Assembly: GCA_964423705.1 (NCBI GenBank)
Contig: CAYRGA010000091.1
Span: 1 to 7,257 of the forward strand
DNA: 7,257 nucleotides
From: CAKSIN01 sp964423705
Lineage (GTDB): Bacteria; Bacillota; Clostridia; UMGS1810
Direction: 5' to 3'
Shown: positions 5,828 to 7,257 of the stretch, piece by piece
How the letters are laid out: every line of letters begins with the position of its first letter
Numbering within the stretch: the stretch's first letter is position 1
Notes under the pieces: model-generated
Told to the model about the DNA's origin: nothing
The model's database searches: none
Seen by the model: only the letters and a program-made list of their open reading frames with translations
Program-made: the position numbers and the translations under genes

Positions 5828-7219
5828 TTAAAATTCAAGCTTGCTCTCAATATAAGGTATAACCTCTTCTATTTTGAGAGTAATCTGCTGCATTGTGTCG
5901 CGGTCACGAACAGTTACATTTCCTGTTTCTTCCGTATCAAAATCGTAAGTGATGCACCACGGTGTGCCTATTTCGTCTTGACGGCGGTATCTCTTTCCTA
6001 TGCTGCCGGATTCGTCAAATTCGCACGGAAAACGCTTTGACATTTCCTCATAAAGTGCTGTTGCCTTTTCGCTGAGTTTCTTTGAAAGCGGCAGAACAGC
6101 GGCTTTAATCGGTGCAAGTGCCGGATGAAGATGCATAACCACACGGCTGTCATTTTCGCCGATTTGTTCTTCGTCATATGCCTCAACCAAAAATGCAAGT
6201 GCCACACGGTCTGCTCCGAGTGACGGCTCTATGCAGTACGGAATGTACTTTTCGTTTGTTACAGGGTCGGTGTATTCCAGACTCTGACCGCTGTGCTCCT
6301 GGTGCTGCTTTAAGTCGTAGTCTGTTCTGTCGGCAATGCCCCAAAGCTCACCCCAGCCGAACGGGAATACGAACTCTATATCGGATGTGGCATTTGAATA
6401 GAAAGCCAGTTCTTCGGGCGAATGGTCGCGGAAACGCAGATTTTCCTCTTTGATTCCGAGATTCAAAAGGAAGTCCATGCAGTATTTTTTCCAGTATGCA
6501 TACCATTCAAGGTCTGTACCGGGCTTACAGAAGAATTCAAGTTCCATCTGCTCAAATTCCCTAATTCTGAAAATAAAGTTTCCGGGAGTGATTTCATTTC
6601 TGAATGATTTTCCCACCTGTCCTATACCGAAGGGGATTTTTTTTCTGGTGGTGCGCTGTACATTTTTAAAGTTTACGAATATACCCTGTGCGGTTTCGGG
6701 GCGCAGATAAACCGTAGATGAGGAATCCTCCGTTACGCCCTGGAAAGTCTTAAACATAAGGTTAAATTCGCGTATATCTGTAAAATTCTGCTTGCCACAG
6801 GACGGGCATACAATATTGTTATCCTTAATATAATTTTCCATGGTTTCCTTTGACCAGCCGTCAACTACCACGTCCTCGCCCTTTTCGTGTGCATAATCCT
6901 CAATCAGCTTGTCTGCTCTGTGACGTGCCTTACATTCCTTGCAGTCCATGAGCGGGTCTGAGAAGGAGCCTACGTGACCTGAAGCCACCCATACCTCGGG
7001 ATTCATAAGGATGGCACTGTCAAGACCGACATTGAGCTTGGATTCCTGTATAAATTTTTTCCACCAAGCTTTTTTTACGTTGTTTTTAAATTCAACACCG
7101 AGAGGACCGTAATCCCACGAATTTGCCAAGCCTCCGTATATTTCCGAACCCGGATACACATATCCCCTGCCCTTGCATAAGGCAACGATTTTTTCCATTG
7201 TCTTTTCTGAATTAAGCAT
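5828..7219 (-). CDS. glyQS: Glycyl-tRNA synthetase, alpha2 (single-chain) type
   Basis: This 463-residue class II aminoacyl-tRNA synthetase charges tRNA-Gly with glycine using ATP; it is essential for translation. It is the eukaryote/Bacillota-like homodimeric form, not the bacterial alpha2beta2 GlyQ+GlyS form. The N-terminus MEKIVALCKGRG...GSEIYGGLANSWDYGPLG is the family hallmark. Two CXXC pairs (Cys93/Cys96 and Cys138/Cys141) form a probable zinc knuckle. Motif 2 begins at FRNE (Arg207, Glu209) and continues through FRIREFEQME; motif 3 is SLGADR ending in Arg338. The anticodon-binding domain covers roughly the last 110 residues, including GSIGKRYRRQDEIGTPW. Length matches the family. The start at 7219 has AGGAAG (7233-7228) 8 bases upstream; the internal Met8 lacks this support. 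It is often listed as glyS in Bacillota. The promoter and most of the leader lie beyond the right edge. Confidence 0.97.
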   Translation of the reverse strand: MLNSEKTMEKIVALCKGRGYVYPGSEIYGGLANSWDYGPLGVEFKNNVKKAWWKKFIQESKLNVGLDSAILMNPEVWVASGHVGSFSDPLMDCKECKARHRADKLIEDYAHEKGEDVVVDGWSKETMENYIKDNNIVCPSCGKQNFTDIREFNLMFKTFQGVTEDSSSTVYLRPETAQGIFVNFKNVQRTTRKKIPFGIGQVGKSFRNEITPGNFIFRIREFEQMELEFFCKPGTDLEWYAYWKKYCMDFLLNLGIKEENLRFRDHSPEELAFYSNATSDIEFVFPFGWGELWGIADRTDYDLKQHQEHSGQSLEYTDPVTNEKYIPYCIEPSLGADRVALAFLVEAYDEEQIGENDSRVVMHLHPALAPIKAAVLPLSKKLSEKATALYEEMSKRFPCEFDESGSIGKRYRRQDEIGTPWCITYDFDTEETGNVTVRDRDTMQQITLKIEEVIPYIESKLEF

Positions 7220-7240
7220 AATACAATCTTCCTTTCGATA

Positions 7241-7255
7241 CGGGACGGTGTCCCG
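7241..7255 (-). repeat. Hairpin in the glyQS leader at the window edge
   Basis: CGGGAC and GTCCCG (7241-7246 and 7250-7255) form a 6-bp GC-rich stem with a 3-base loop, 7 bases upstream of the glyQS ribosome binding site in the transcript. No U-run follows it, so it is not a standard terminator. In Bacillota glyQS is often preceded by a glycine T-box; the bulk of any such element would lie outside the window and its conserved parts are not seen here. Confidence 0.4.
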
Positions 7256-7257
7256 GC

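Noticed and set aside
1..7257. CRISPR array, tRNA or rRNA genes
   Set aside because: No regularly spaced repeats of CRISPR size and no recognisable tRNA or rRNA sequence were seen. The only tandem array is the 36-bp set at 2339-2374.

Overview
The window looks like a low-to-moderate GC Clostridia (Bacillota) chromosome. The coding style, strong GGAGG-type ribosome binding sites, sigma-A type promoters, single-chain alpha2 glycyl-tRNA synthetase and stand-alone class A flavodiiron protein all fit an anaerobic clostridial lineage. No species can be named from the sequence alone.

Left part (1-2374), accessory module. A superfamily 2 DEAD/DEAH-type helicase gene runs off the left edge on the minus strand (start codon at 1033). 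A complete tyrosine recombinase gene lies upstream of it on the same strand (2304 to 1465). The 431 bases between them hold a compact arrangement. Two perfect 24-bp repeats stand in inverted orientation (1059-1082 and 1307-1330). Each is built as 10-bp arms around an asymmetric 4-base centre, as expected of tyrosine recombinase crossover sites. Between them lie an exact consensus promoter (TTGACA-N17-TATAAT, 1246-1274) pointing AWAY from the helicase, and a strong hairpin (1108-1142) with terminator features when read TOWARD the helicase. My reading is an invertible, phase-variable promoter. As sequenced the helicase would be OFF. Flipping the segment would put the promoter about 75 bases (predicted leader) ahead of the helicase start and turn the terminator around. 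The neighbouring recombinase is the obvious candidate invertase. The recombinase has its own upstream array of three 12-bp tandem repeats and a 10-bp palindrome.

Middle part (2489-5817), plus-strand operon. A promoter (TTGATT-N17-TATAAT with extended -10) precedes citrate synthase (gltA). Class A flavodiiron protein (fprA) follows 21 bp later, and an AlkD-family DNA alkylation repair protein 17 bp after that. The operon ends in a 16-bp-stem terminator that overlaps the last stop codon and probably serves both strands. FprA (O2/NO reduction) and AlkD (alkylated base removal) suggest a stress-defence theme, with citrate synthase as the metabolic lead gene.

Right part (5828-7219), minus strand: glycyl-tRNA synthetase, convergent with the operon, with its leader cut by the window edge.

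The item most worth following is the putative promoter switch controlling a helicase that may belong to a defence or mobile-element system continuing to the left of the window.
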